This document shows, one piece after another, positions 22,891-36,382 of a stretch of DNA of 64,000 bases. Position 1 is the stretch's first letter. Each line of letters begins with the position of its first letter. Source of the DNA: Gossypium raimondii (Eukaryota; Streptophyta; Magnoliopsida; Malvales; Malvaceae); assembly GCF_025698545.1 (NCBI RefSeq), contig NC_068570.1, positions 54,393,924-54,457,923 of the forward strand. Reading direction: 5' to 3'. The notes under the pieces are model-generated. The model did not search any database. It saw only the letters and a list, made by a program, of their open reading frames with translations, and was not told the DNA's origin. Position numbers and translations under genes: made by a program.

Positions 22891-24880
22891 GCTGATAAAG
22901 AAATCTGCACAACAGCACGATGACAGAAATTTGCAGTAGGAACGATGCATTCCTTTGTCGAGGCAACGCCTTTCTCGTGGAGTCAGCATAGTTTTGCCCA
23001 TTTGAAGTCGAGTTTCCATCCCTTTAAGATGTTTTCTTGTCGTAGTTGCGCCCCAAAAGGCTCTATGAAGGAATTTGATATCAGAGAAGATTCTTCGAAA
23101 GGAATAACAGGGACTTGCCTAATCCCAAGAGTTTAAATCCAATTCAAAAAGAAGAAAAATAAATCAAAATCAAAGTCAAAATGAAAATAAAAAAGAGAAA
23201 AGAAAAAGAAAAAGGAAAAAGAAAAGGAGAGGCCAGGGCGAAAACTTGCAAAAGGCGCCTTGTGACCGAAGGTGGTTTTGAGTTGAAAACCCGAAAGGGG
23301 CGACTCAAATTTCGAGTAAAATGGGGGGTGAACATCACCATTATCGAAGGTTTCTATTGGGCACTGCTTCGCTATTGAGATCATTAATTACTTCATCAAA
23401 TGAATAGAGGCTACTGCATGCGTCAATGTCATCATATGCCGATATAGAACTCCAGAAAAGATGGTATTGAAAATTGCATTGAACTTGAATGACAGCACGA
23501 TAGCTAAGGGCTGTAATCAGTTCAAAATCAGACATCACGGTTTGTCACCGTACACAATGGATTTCAAGAATAAAAAAACAAAAAAAAACAAAAAAAGATG
23601 AAAAATGAAAATGAAAAATGAAAAATGAAAACGGAAACGGGGAGGCTAAGGGGAAAACCCGCAAAGGGCACCTTAGGCAAAAGGGGATTTGAGTTGAAAA
23701 CCCGAAAAGGGCGGCTCAAATATTGATTAAAGTGGGGCATGAGGTAATCAAAGCAACTCGAATCTTGACCAAACAAGGCATATGGTGATCTTTCTATGCC
23801 TGAATCAACAGGAAAGGATAGGCGACATCTTGGGGCATCGACAGAGCACTGTAGATCTCCTAAACACATGTCCAACTCAAAATGATCTTTAGAAAGTTTG
23901 TACAGAGAAGTTCAAGCTGCGATATCTGGGGCACCCAATTCTCATATTATTTGTTGTTCTTGGAATACTTTTTCCTTTCCAAGATATACATTCCCAATTA
24001 ATTTCTTTGTCATCCTTCTTTACTATTTTCGATAATTTGTTCTTTCGAGCTATGCTCAGAACCAACTTTATTCTTATCCATTGTTATGACCTTTTTGCAA
24101 ACATGTTGCATTGGAATAATGATTAATGGACTAATAAAACTTTCACAAAGGAAGTTTTGCATATTACTCTGAAAAGTTTCTAAATAATATAGGAGCCTGA
24201 AACAGGACTATTGTTTAGAACACACCAATTTTAAAGGTTGGAAATCTGAGAAGGAAGAGGCTGAATTTAGACTTTCTCTTTGAATTTTGTTGTCGAATGC
24301 ATTGGTTGAACAAAATGATAAGTTGACGGGTTAATGACAAAGCTTAAATGAACAAGCAAGCAATGATCACCAGGCAAGAGGAGGAGGTTACCTCGGAGAA
24401 GAGAGCCTTCATCTGCGCATAAGTCTTTGGTACGACACCCTGTAAAGGGTGTAAGAAACCAGAACGGTTCAGATCTTATATCCCCGAATTGTGTTAAAAG
24501 AGGACTGAGGAAAAGTCACATATTTCTACCCTTGGATTACAGTGGGAGAATGATGGTATAAATTCTTGTGCCCCAGTGGATTAAACTTTAAGGTTTACAA
24601 TATGAGGCAACCTGGCTAATTGTTTCTTCAGAAAAGCCAGTCATGCAAGAAGGCGTTGTAGCACGTCAGTCGCAAAGCTTTAATAAACTTCGAGTAATGA
24701 AAACCTAAGCGAGATCATTCTCAAAATAAATAAATAAATAAATAAAATTCTGTATTCAAGCAAACACCATTCACACATGTCTAGTTAGGAGCATTTGATT
24801 CATTTTGATCATGCCATCCTAATCATTAGGCATAATTAGGTTCATTATACATGTCATGTTCCCCAGAGAACAGATCAGTG
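22891..24880 (+). other. Non-coding 3' internal region of the gag-only element
   Basis: No gene was recognised. It contains A-rich tracts (23140-23225, 23575-23635), each followed by hairpins of the GAAAACCC...GGGC family (23234-23721), the same order as at 1850-2003 in the first element. Open frames at 22945-23875 are short and lysine- or phenylalanine-rich and look accidental. Confidence 0.6.
23234..23721 (+). repeat. Four more hairpins of the GAAAACCC...GGGC family
   Basis: Units: 23234-23262, arms CAGGGCG/CGCCTTG, inner CTT-GCAAA-AGG; 23277-23309, arms TTTGAGTTG/CGACTCAAA with one extra G after the inner stem, inner CCC-GAAA-GGG; 23646-23676, arms CTAAGGGG/CACCTTAG with one mismatch, inner CCC-GCAAA-GGG; 23687-23721, arms ATTTGAGTTG/CGGCTCAAAT, inner CCC-GAAAA-GGG. 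All have the one-sided AAAA bulge. Arms differ widely but still pair, counting G-T pairs. Confidence 0.7.
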
Positions 24881-24894
24881 AATATTTCAGATCT

Positions 24895-25955
24895 TATCTC
24901 CCTGAGGTTACAGTGGAGCAGATCGAAGATGGCGAATCTTATCTTCCTAAGCAGTAGTGAAGCAGATTTAAGCCACCAGTCCTATCTCCCTAAGCAGTAG
25001 TGGAGCAGGTCGAAGATTGTAGATCTTATCTCCCTAAGCAGTAGTGGAGCAGATCGCATCAAGTCTTATCTCTCTAAGCAGTAGCGGAGCAGACAAAAGA
25101 AACCAGTCCTATCTCCCTAAGCAGTAGTGGAGCAGGTCAAAGATATTAGATCCTATATCCCTAAGCAGTAGTGGAGCAGATCAAAGACGACGAATCTCAT
25201 CTTCCTAAGCAGTAGTGAATCAGATTTAAGCCACCAGTCCTATCTCCCTAAGCAGTAGTGAAGCAGGTCAAAGATATTAGATCCTATCTCCCTAAGCAGT
25301 AGTGGAGCAGATCGAAGACGGCGAATCTCATCTTCCTAAGCAGTAGTGAAGCAGATTTAAGCCACCAGTCCTATATCCCTAAGCAGTAGTGGCGCAGATC
25401 AAAGACGGTGAATCTCATCTTCCTAAGCAGTAGTGAAGCAGATTTAAGCCACCAGTCCTATCTCCCTAAGCAGTAGTGGAGCAGGTCAATGATATTAGAT
25501 CCTATCTCCCTAAGTAGTAGTGGAGCAGATTGAAGACGGCGAATCTCATCTTCCTAAGCAGTAGTGAAGCAGATTTAAGCCACCAGTCCTATCTCCCTAA
25601 GCAGTAGTGGAGCAGGTCAAAGATATTAGATCCTATCTCCCTAAGCAGTAGTGGAGCAAGTCGAAGATTGTAGATCTTATCTCCCTAAGCAGTAGTGGAG
25701 CAGATCGCATCAAGTCTTATCTCCTTAAGCAGTAGCGGAGCAAACAAAAGAAATCAATCCTATCTCCCTGAGCAGCAGTGGAGTAAGTTGAAGATTGTAG
25801 ATCTTATCTCTCTAAGCAATAGTAGAGCAGATCGCATCCAGTCTTATCTCCCTGAAGTTACAGTGGAGCAGACTAAGACCACAAACATCGTCCCTCTGAA
25901 GTTGTGGCAAAGAAGATTGAAGCTTCAAGTTAGACCTCTCTGAAGCGTAGTGTAG
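24895..25955 (+). repeat. Tandem array, about 24 units of about 43 bp, each a small hairpin
   Basis: The unit core is CTCCCTAAGCAGTAGTGGAG, which pairs as CTCC-CTA-agcag-TAG-t-GGAG. Most copies belong to a higher-order pattern of about three units (about 128 bp). Variants include CTTC/GAAG, CTCT/AGAG and CTG/CAG pairs. A few units are mismatched (for example near 25155, 25205, 25253 and 25376). The array lies just upstream of the polypurine tract, as in the first element, though its sequence is different. Confidence 0.85.
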
Positions 25956-26062
25956 TGGATTGAAGCAATAGGACACAGTGGATTAGAATGGGGCTACTTG
26001 AAGAAGAAAAGCACCAAGAAGTCAAGACTCAACGAGACCGGGAAAAATTGGTCTTTCTTAGT

Positions 26063-26107
26063 CTTTGCTCTGTTCTCGTTACACGACAACGAGCAAAGAG
26101 GGGCAGC
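26063..26107 (+). promoter_or_regulatory. Polypurine tract with abutting 36-nt hairpin (gag-only element)
   Basis: The tract AAAGAGGGG plus CAGC ends at the 3' LTR start (26108). Positions 26063-26098 form CTTTGCTC/GAGCAAAG arms with a bulged T, then GTT/AAC, a C-C mismatch, TCGT/ACGA and a 3-nt loop. Length, bulge, mismatch and loop size equal those at 3620-3655, while several inner pairs differ. Confidence 0.75.
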
Positions 26108-27696
26108 TGTACAAGCCCAATTTGCCCGGGCCCAACAACCAAATAAAACCCAAACCAATTAAACTAACCCACCAGCCTAACTAACCCAATACCCTTCAGC
26201 CCAAACCAATTACAACCCGGGGCCCAAACTAAAAGACTAAGCCCAAATAACTCAAACCCAACAATGAGTCAAACTAGGGTTTCAACTTTTCTGAAACCCT
26301 AGACGCTGCCCCTTTCTTCGGACCTTTGGTCTCCCAAGCGCTGCATGCTTCAGACCTTTGGTCTTCTACCACCACCGCCTCTGTCCCATCCGTCGGCGCC
26401 CATCAAATGCCTGCAAAAAAGAAAGAAAACAGACAAGTAGCAAGGGAATAGAAAAATGAGCAAATCGGCTATATAAAGGCCGAACCACATTCTGTATTTC
26501 TCTCTTTTTTTTTACAACATTTTCGAATACAAAAATAAGCAGGTTAAAAGAGCAAAAAAGGTGGATACCGGTTTTTATTTTTTTTCTTGTGTTTATCTTA
26601 TTTCAATTTATTTTTTTATGTTTGTTTATATTTTTTTTACAACCCTATTTAACGAAAACGAAACAAACGGGGAAGAAAATACCTGTTCGCAACGAAAACC
26701 GGTGTCGGAGCCCATCTTCGCCTTCACCGGAGTCGAACGGGGAGGGTTTCCTTTCTTTTTCTCTCGGTTCCATGGCTGAGAGGGACTAGCCCTCAGGGAC
26801 GCCTTAAGGAGAGGGTTTTGAAAGGCTGTTTGCGCATCTCGACCACATCACGAAAGCGGTCTGGCGAAGGCCAAGGGCCAAGGGCCGGATACCCCTGAGG
26901 AGAAAAGAGAGAAATTTTTTAGGTTTTAAAATTTTTGTAAAAATGACAGTTTTCAAAATTTTTTGGGTTAAATATTGTTTTCCGAACGGCATCGTTTTGG
27001 CAACAGGGGTCAGGTGCCAAAACGACGCCGTTTTGGCCCTGACCCGTGACCCGACCCGTTGGCCCTCAGGATTCGCGTGTTTCTGCGGTGAATGGGCTAT
27101 TTGCGCGCAAGGCCCTTCCTCTTTTGAGCTATAGTGCAATCGGGTCCTTGTGGTTCTTATATTTTTGGCCTTATAATTATCTGATTGTTTCCTTTTGGTC
27201 CGAATTGAAACGCTGTGTTTGGGGGCTGGGAATATTGCACGGTCGATCCCTTGTCCCTTAAACGCGTTTCATTTTGGCCCCGAGCCATCTTCTTTGTTTA
27301 TTTGCGATTCAGACCCCAGAGTTCTGTTTTGAGTTTAAATTAGTTCCTGTTTTGTTATACTCTTGCTATTAAATTAATTTATTTCGATAACGTTACCATT
27401 ATTTTTACTATTATTATTTTATATATTGTTATTATCATTATTTTGCCTATTATTATATCTTTGTAATTTTAGATTTAATTACATATATATACATTTCGGA
27501 TATATATATAGATACATACTTATATTCTTATATTTTGTGATTTATATTCGTGCATGCATATTTTGCTTTCATAAATATATATATATATACTCTTATATAT
27601 TTTTAAGATTTTAAAATGTAATCTCCTTTATACATGTTCATAGTTCACAAGCATATATATATATATTTTTATATATACTTATTAATTCTAACATAC

Positions 27697-27728
<32 letters not shown>

Positions 27729-28739
27729 TTATCATTTTATTCATTACCATTATTTCCTTTGGTATACATTTATCTATTTATCTATTTACATGCTCATCAT
27801 TATTACTTATTTAAATGCTTAATTTTTTATTTGTGTATACATTATTGATTTCTTTTCATTATATATTTGCGCTTTATTTATTTATCTTTTATTATTTGCC
27901 TGTATTATTTTGTTTGCATTATCATCATTATTCTTTTACATTCATTTCGGATTCGTCAAAAAACAAAAAATTTTAAAATGAAAATAATACTCGATATTTA
28001 GAATTTTCGAGAATCGAGCCCTAACGTATTGGGTTCCGATTTTCCTCGTTGAATCTAAATAATCGAGATTACTCTTTTAAAAATAATAAAAAGCTCATTA
28101 TCGGGAATTCAATATGTTGTATCCTAACGCATTGGATATGACACGTTGTTTTCCTGATATGAGAATTTTTTCTAAAAAATTCTAAAGTAAGCCAATGTTT
28201 TGCGTTTGGAAATTCGAGAAAACATGCCCTAAGGTGCTGGGTGTCGTTTTTTCTCGTTCAACCAAATAGCTTAATATCCTTCCCAAAATTTCAAAATAAG
28301 GCAATGTTTTGCGTTTGGAAATTCGAGGAATGTGCCCTAATGTGCTGGGTTTTGATTTCTCGTTTAACCAAATTGCCAAATATCCTCTTAAATTTTAATC
28401 CATGCCATTTGAGTTTTTTTCTAAGGATCGTATTTTAAATTTCTTTAAAGTTTTCAGTTTTTCGACACTAAGACATTAAGTAATCAACTAGGTACCAATT
28501 TTGGGCGTATCGAGGGTGCTAATCCTTCCTCGTGCATAACCGACTCCCGAACCCATTTTTCTGAATTTCGTGGACCAAACTTGTTGTTTTAATAAAATCA
28601 AATCGTTTATTAAAAACAACCACTTTTCGAGGTGATCCGATCACACCTCATCAAAAAGGATCGGTGGTGACTCCCATTTTTGTTTTCATTTTCCAAAACC
28701 TAAGTCGACCCCGTTTTCCATCAAAAAATGGTGTCAACA
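26108..28739 (+). mobile_element. 3' LTR of the gag-only element
   Basis: A 2632-bp copy of the 5' LTR, ending at the target duplication GGAGC. It differs by scattered substitutions and by much shorter TA microsatellites (27574-27589 against 18343-18398). The TATA inverted repeat is at 26465-26483 and the palindrome AAAACGACGCCGTTTT at 27019-27034. Confidence 0.92.
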
Positions 28740-29369
28740 GGAGCACTACAAAAACATATAGGCAAAATCTTACATGATATTCATTTGTGTATTCATATTA
28801 TATTCGCATCGAGTAATCGTACCTGGTGGAGTTTACGTACTCAAAAATGTTGCGACCGTCAATCAAGTTAAAACAAGATGCAGGCAAAGGAAAAAGGCTA
28901 GAATAGTCAATATTGTTGCCCTGGTCTCGAGCCACGGTCCCAGCTGCACCAGCCAAAAGGGCTCCTATCCCGTTAGTAAGTATCGTATCACAAAGAACAA
29001 TCTTACCCTTCACCAAATTTTTATCCAATGAATTCGGAAAACAGAATCTGCACTTCAACGATTGGATCATTAAAATATTAATAGTATAAAGAGATACGAA
29101 AAGATAAAATACTTTAGTTTTACACATGTGTAACTGGATCAATTAAAAAAGAAAAAAAAAGGCTAAGTTTATGTTACCTCGATGATATAGTAGATGTTGA
29201 AGTAGTGTTTGCTGCGTCTCCGCCATAAATCATAGGGTACGTTTTATTCTTGAGATCAAATGTATTTATTGATACTCCCTACGTACAATCATACGTGTAT
29301 ATATGTATATGATAGCTATCATTATAAATCATAAAATTGATATATGATTACAAATCATGTATGTATTTA

Positions 29370-29912
<543 letters not shown>

Positions 29913-30015
29913 TTAGTTAGACATTTGAAGCACTAAGATTTCTCCCATATCGAACATATACTTGTATCCGAAACGCACCCTAAACCCGGTAACATAACCC
30001 AAGAAAAAAAATTTA

Positions 30016-30291
<276 letters not shown>

Positions 30292-31896
30292 TCAAATTAA
30301 GCTCGAAGATCTGCATCTTAATCCACAGAGTATTTTCGCTTTGATTTTTAAAGTAGATCTATTATTATAACTAGAACTTGAAATTTTAATTTGTTTAACT
30401 CGAATATGAACTTGATTTAACTTGATTTGATATAAAAAGTAACACTATGAAACCAGAGGGGCATGCTAAGGTCTTGACCCTCACCTTGGTTGAATGAGGA
30501 CTCTTTAATCCTTACCAAAAAATTGTATTTTTTTAGCATCTTCAAAAGATTAATAATATACTTTAAGCTTTTTAATATAAAAATTTTAACCTTGATACCT
30601 TCAAAATTTTATAATTTTATTTTGGATCTCTAAAAAATTCATGGCTTCACACTTGGAACTGGCTCAACTTGAACTTAAAAATGAACCAAACTTAAGTGTC
30701 AAATCCGAATGAAAAACCCAAAAAGCTCAATTGAAAAACCTCAATGATTTAATTTTGAAATTGACCTGAAATCAAAATTATTCAAACTTGAAATAATATA
30801 AAATTTTAAAACTTGAATTGATTCAATCTAAAATAATCAAATTTGGAATCAATTGAATATGTTCGATTACAAGTCTACTTGAACTTATAGTGCTCTCTGT
30901 TTTACTTGAAATTCTTATAATTTTGTCTAAAGTTTACCAATCTAACCCTTGATTGAATCATTCAAATCATCTTTTAAGTCAAATTGGTTCGCTCAAGTAT
31001 AAATGTTGACCTAATAATAATTAAATAATTAATTCAAAATTCATAAATATTATAAAATATTATAAAATCGATTCAAGCGCTAATTTTTTATTTTGATTTC
31101 TAGTTTTTTTAATTGAACCCAAGTGATTCACTCAAAAATTAATTCAACTCTTGTTTTCATATCGATATATTGATCGGTCTTGTTCAACCAATCCGACCTA
31201 TCAATCTGATTCGATACAAATAACACTGTTTTTATCTCATAAAGAATAATTGATAAATACAAACTTAAATGTTTGTGTATATATCATAATGGATTTGAAG
31301 AAATTTTAAATGTGAGGTTGGAGTGTTACACTTACCGGCCATTTTTTGTGCTTCTTCCTCAGTCAAATCCACCACGAACCCATTAAAACTCTTTTTGTAG
31401 CAGTACAGCACTGTCTTCGACTCACTGCATTCATTCCAATTGCATGCTCAATCTCAATAAATAGTAGGTTTTATTTTGTTTTGGGAATAATTATAATTAA
31501 TTATTACAATTATTAGGAATGGCTAAGGCTATTGACTGCCCTTTTACCTTGGTCCCTGTTTATATATATACGATATAAATCAGAGGCAGCATATGTTTAC
31601 ACACCTGCCAAAAACATCTTGTACCATGCTGCTGTGAAGCAAAGCTGTGGAAGCTCCATCTTTAAGTCGGTCACCCATATACACAATATAGCTCCGAATA
31701 TTCACCGATTACAATTTTTATTTTTTTTAAAATGAAGTTCATCACCAATGGAAATTTAAAAAAAAAAAAAAAGACAAGAAATTAAATCCAGTATTAACCT
31801 TTTGATTGGCATTGGCGTTGGATTGAAAAAGATGAGAGGCTGCTTTGTTAGTAAGAAGAGCTAAAAGAAAGCAATGAAGTAGATATTTTCCTCCAT

Positions 31897-34862
31897 TGAA
31901 ACAATGCTCACACAAAAATAAATAACAAACTTTTCCAAGTAGTATATTTATGGAGAAAAATAGATGCTAAAGTCTTAGTCTTTGTGGAAATAAATTATAT
32001 TATAAATTTAAACTTTTCATACTTTTCTTTTGTTTTAATTTATATTTGGGATAATATTTAAAATTGTATATAAATTTGTTGGATAATTACTACAAAATTT
32101 CCTTTACCGTAATTTTAGTAAAATGTCAAAGTTTTGAGAAAATCAACAAGAATGAATGAAGCTCTCTTGTTGCTTATAAAAATAATGACCTCCTATTTAT
32201 AGGATTCGGGTAAAGTAGTTCACGAAATTCAAAGGTGATATTGCAATGATTAGATTCTAACGGTCATATTATTGCATTACCTTCGTTATAAATTATATTT
32301 GGGATAATATTTAAAAGCTGGACATGAATTTTGGTCAAATATGTAATGTTATAATTATTTCTTTAAATATAATTATATTTAAAAAGAAATTGGATAAACC
32401 ATTTATTTTATTTATGTTTGGATTAAATTTTAATTTTAAAAATAATCGTGTATTATGTCTATTTCCTACCATGGTAGCTTATTAAATAAGTGTTCCTAAG
32501 TTTTTATATTTTTGTGGATATGAACATATGACCTACACATTTTGATTTTCTTTAGTATCAATAAATTTGGGGTCACCAATTGCTACAACTAGTGAACTAC
32601 TTTTCAATATTATTATTATTTCATTAAAGATGGAGAAAAGTATTTTGAGATTGAGAAATTATTAGGTAAATTGTTCCTATTAAATAAATTATTGTTTTAT
32701 TCGATAATTTATTGTATAATAATGTTTTAAAATTTTTTCTTAAGTATTACTTAAGGGTGAATTCATTTGATTCGATAATATTTTTTAAAATTATTTATGA
32801 TAATTTTGAGTTTTAAGTTTTGGATTTTATTTTAACAAAAGGATATATACATATATTGAAAAATAAGTTTCATATAGAATTTTAGGTATTTCTAAAGGAT
32901 TTGAATAAGTAACAAACTTAAGCACGAAGTTAGAATAGGAGAAAATATGTCAAATTCTGTTATTAGACACTATATTTTGAATAAGTTGTGGATTTAGTAC
33001 CTATATATTAATTTAGTCATTTTCAATCTCTATACTTTTAAAGTTTTAATCTTGACCAAATGAAAACTATCACATTAATTAAGTTCTGTTATTTTTAAAA
33101 TTTGACACGTCAAACATATTATCGCATATGTAATGTCATGTCAACTTGCCATCTCCATATATTACTCACAGAAAACCAATTAATAAATTTAACAGTTGTC
33201 GTTTACATTAAGATTAACGTTTGGAAATTAGAAAATATAAGACTAAGAACGATCCAATTCGAGAACATGAACTAAATCTCTAACTTTACACATAATGTAG
33301 GACTAATAATAGAATTTAACCAAATAGATTTAATTGCTATTGTTTGGTCAGAATAATTTTTTAAAATTTAAAAAGTAAATAAACTAAAATTGATCAAATA
33401 CAAATACATGTATTAAATATACAATTGATGTAAAATACATGTTCTAATGGCAGAATTTGACCGGAGAAAATATGATAAATCAGTTTGATTTTAGCTTGTA
33501 TGTGGTAGAATGACATTTTATTTGGTGGCGTGTATGGGAAGGGTAAACCTCATTCTTTAATAGCTGATTCAATTATTAATATATTTTTACTTGTGGCTGA
33601 ATTACGTATTTGAGAATCAAATCCATAGAATTTATATATGTAGAGATTAAATCGATTGACTTAATTCAGAATTAGGATTATATAAATTTAAAAGCTAAAT
33701 ATATTATTATACCAATTAGATAAAAGTCATATTTTCTATTAACAATTTAATAATAATGTTAGTGATAAATTTGTAAATTTTTATATTTTGGGTGTCTACT
33801 TGCTATATAAAATTTTTAGTTTTCATAATCATTTTTCCAAAAATTATTTTTCAAATAAAAAATGATTTTTATATAACATTTTAGCTAAAATTCTAAACTG
33901 TGGAAATAAAGAAGAAGCTTGACTACGAACTAATTTGTCTCCTAACATGTCCAGAGGGAGACAGTGCGTTAGAATAGGAGAAAATATTACAAATCAGTTT
34001 GATTTTAGTTTAAAGAGGTGAAATGACCTCTTGGCATTATTTGTCGGTTTGTATGGGGACGCAAGAAAAATATTACAAAAAGGCATAATGTCAATTTTAG
34101 ATTTTCTCTCTTTTTAACTTTTATTAATTTGGTCCTTTTTTAATTAAATTTGAACATTTATTTTTCCAAAAAGAGTTAAATTGTTTTTCTTAAATAAAAA
34201 TACTGATTATAATATTATTTCTAACAATTTTAGCGTGTGAACTCGCTTAATAGTCTATTTGTGCTATTTATAAAAATATTTAAAACTAAAAATATAAAAA
34301 GACGGTTGTTCTTTCATTTTCGCACTTTTTATTTTTTATGAAGAAATTAAACCCTTAATTTTCTTTTCTTTTTTTCCAATTAAAATGTTAAATCACCGTT
34401 AAAAAGAATTTTTAAATAATTAAAAATAAAAAAAATATTTTAAAAGAACTATAAAATTTTCAAATATATATTAAAAGAAACCCATCGTGGGTTCTTGGCA
34501 GTTGGCATCGTAGGTGTGGAATCTTTCCTCACAAGGTCTTGGATCTGGAAAGAAGCCGATAAGCAGTTCAAATAAGGGCTAAGGCCACTCCAAAGTCCAA
34601 ACGAATAGACATCCCGTTTTTGGGTGGGTGGGTCCGCCCTCGGTGACTCCTCCCATTCAAACCCCTCCCCCCCGGGCCAAAAAAAAACAACTTTTTGGCT
34701 TTCTCAAGTAACCCACATTTCTTCACCACTTTCCTAACATGTTTTTAATGATTATTTAACATTTTTCATCCAAATCAAGCAATTTTACAAACAAAAAAAA
34801 ATTTAAAATTAAAAGATGAACTTTTTTTAAAACAAGAGTCAAAATGAAAAACAGAAAAACAT
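31897..34862. other. AT-rich intergenic region upstream of the subtilase pseudogene
   Basis: No gene was recognised. It contains a MITE (32948-33321) and phrases that recur in diverged form, such as 'aaatcagtttgattttag' near 33478 and 34000. The first few hundred bases beyond 31896 would be the old subtilase promoter. A GC-rich spot with C runs lies at 34615-34680. Confidence 0.5.
32948..33321. mobile_element. Second copy of the 10634-11068 MITE family
   Basis: It begins TGTCAAATTCTGTTATTAG and ends CTAATAATAGAATTTAACC, inverted ends matching those of the element upstream of RopGEF. It is non-coding. No convincing 9-bp target duplication was found here. Confidence 0.6.
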
Positions 34863-35049
34863 TAAGAGCACGTTTGGTTCGCTGTATTGGATTAGAGGTG
34901 TATTGGATTAAAGGTGTAATGGAATAGAGGTGTAATAGCAAATCAACTGTTTGGTTAAATGTAATGGAATAGAGGCGTAATAGTAATCTTGTGTTTTGTT
35001 GAATGGAATAGAGGTGTAATAGCATAATGGAAAAAACTAAAATGACTAG

Positions 35050-35700
35050 AATACCCTTAGCATAAATTTGTTTTGGTAAATGATTATTGTTATTGTTATT
35101 TAAATTTTAATAAGATTATTATTATCAATAATAAATAATTTAATCATATTTAAACATAATTATTATTAAATATATTTTAATTAAAATATATAATTTAATA
35201 AAATTCTTAAGAATTAATATTCTTATATGAATTTACTCAAATCATAATATATGATCTTGTAAAATATAAATTAACATAATTATTATTAAATATATTATAA
35301 TTAAAATATATAATTTAATAAAATTCTTAATAATTAATATTCTTTTATGAATTTACTCAAATCATAATATATGATACTATAAAAAATTTGAAATAATTAA
35401 TATTAAATATATTTTAATTAAAATATATGATTTAGTAAAATTTAAAATAATTATAACTAATAAATTATATTTTATGAATTTGTATAATTTAAAATAATAA
35501 TTATTACATATAATTTAATAATAATATATAATTTCATAAAATTCTTGATAATAAATTTTCTTATATGAATTTATACAATTTAAAATAATTAATATTAAAT
35601 ATAATTTAATAGTGATATATAATTTCATAAAATTCTTAATAATAAAATGTTCTTATATGAATTTACAAAATAAATATATAACTTGAGAATTATATTCTGC
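35050..35700. repeat. AT-rich direct repeats inside the Pack-type element
   Basis: Units of roughly 100-120 bp built around 'ttttaattaaaatatataatttaataaaattctta' recur about four to five times with divergence. They lie between the left end and the captured genes. No coding sense was seen. Confidence 0.7.
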
Positions 35701-35792
35701 ATAAACATAATTAACTTATATTAAGAAAATGTTTGATAAAAATGAAATTCTACATCCTAATCCATATATTATATAGTTTTACAACATCAAAA

Positions 35793-36115
35793 ACTTCCAT
35801 CATCTTCAACATGTACTTCAAAATCCCATCCTGTGCCCTCGACATCTTCTTTCTCCTTGCCTGTTCTTGTGACAGGCGCTGTTTAGCAATATCAATCCCC
35901 TCCTTGCACTTATTCTGCTCTTTAAGCCGTTTGAGACGTATTTTGTCCCTCCACATCCTCCTCTAAAGTTCATCCACATCAATTTCTTCATCACTATAAT
36001 CATCCTCCACCGTCGCCTCTGGTTCAATTTGTGAGGCTGCCACATCTTTTTCCCCAAGTGGAGCACTGAAGAAATCCATATCCCCACAAATTCCCATCTC
36101 GTCAAACATCATCAT
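35793..36115 (-). pseudogene. EIN3: EIN3/EIL transcription factor, captured N-terminal fragment
   Basis: From ATG at 36115 the minus strand encodes an EIN3-type N-terminus: MMMFDEMGICGDMDFF, an acidic stretch (VEDDYSDEEIDVDEL), then [19 protein letters not shown] and [23 protein letters not shown]3 and EIL proteins are the nuclear transcription factors of ethylene signalling, and this covers the start of their DNA-binding region. The codon between DEL and RRMW is a stop (TAG, 35965-35963, codon 51). Homology ends after MMEV, far short of the normal length of about 600 residues. It lies within the Pack-type element in the same orientation as the other fragments. Confidence 0.9.
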
Positions 36116-36382
36116 TGTTCCAAGATAGGAACTCAAATATGGCTGAAACTTGAGAGAACCTCTAATCTGCTAGTACTGATATAAGTTCAACCCACCCAAA
36201 AATAGGCCTTAGTTAACCTATTAAAAATTGAATAAATATACTGGTTAACAAATACCCAGAGTTCCTTGATAAACTTGCAGCATCTAACCAATAAAATTAT
36301 ATACACAGTCAAAATATAAATTTAACACCACACACAAACAGACACATATGTATATACATGTATACATATATGTAAACTCTGG

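Larger units (their letters stand above)
16875..28739 (+). mobile_element. Complete gag-only (non-autonomous) Ty3/gypsy element in a subtilase exon
   Basis: An 11,865-bp element with two LTRs (16875-19533 and 26108-28739) starting TGTACA and ending CAACA. It has a primer binding site after the 5' LTR and a polypurine tract before the 3' LTR. Flanking 5-mers are GGAGT (16870-16874) and GGAGC (28740-28744), a target duplication with one later change; the exon reading shows GGAGC is original. Inside is one long gag frame. Protease, reverse transcriptase, RNase H and integrase are missing, and only a small pol scar remains. It would need enzymes from a relative. The LTRs look very alike, which suggests a young insertion. 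Confidence 0.93.

Noticed and set aside
24895-25955. CRISPR-like array of regularly spaced repeats
   Set aside because: Units are contiguous and degenerate with no unique spacers, and the setting is a plant retrotransposon.
35750-35956. Start of the EIN3-like fragment at the internal Met (MWRDK)
   Set aside because: Homology continues upstream in the same frame to the ATG at 36115 across one stop codon, so the fragment is longer.
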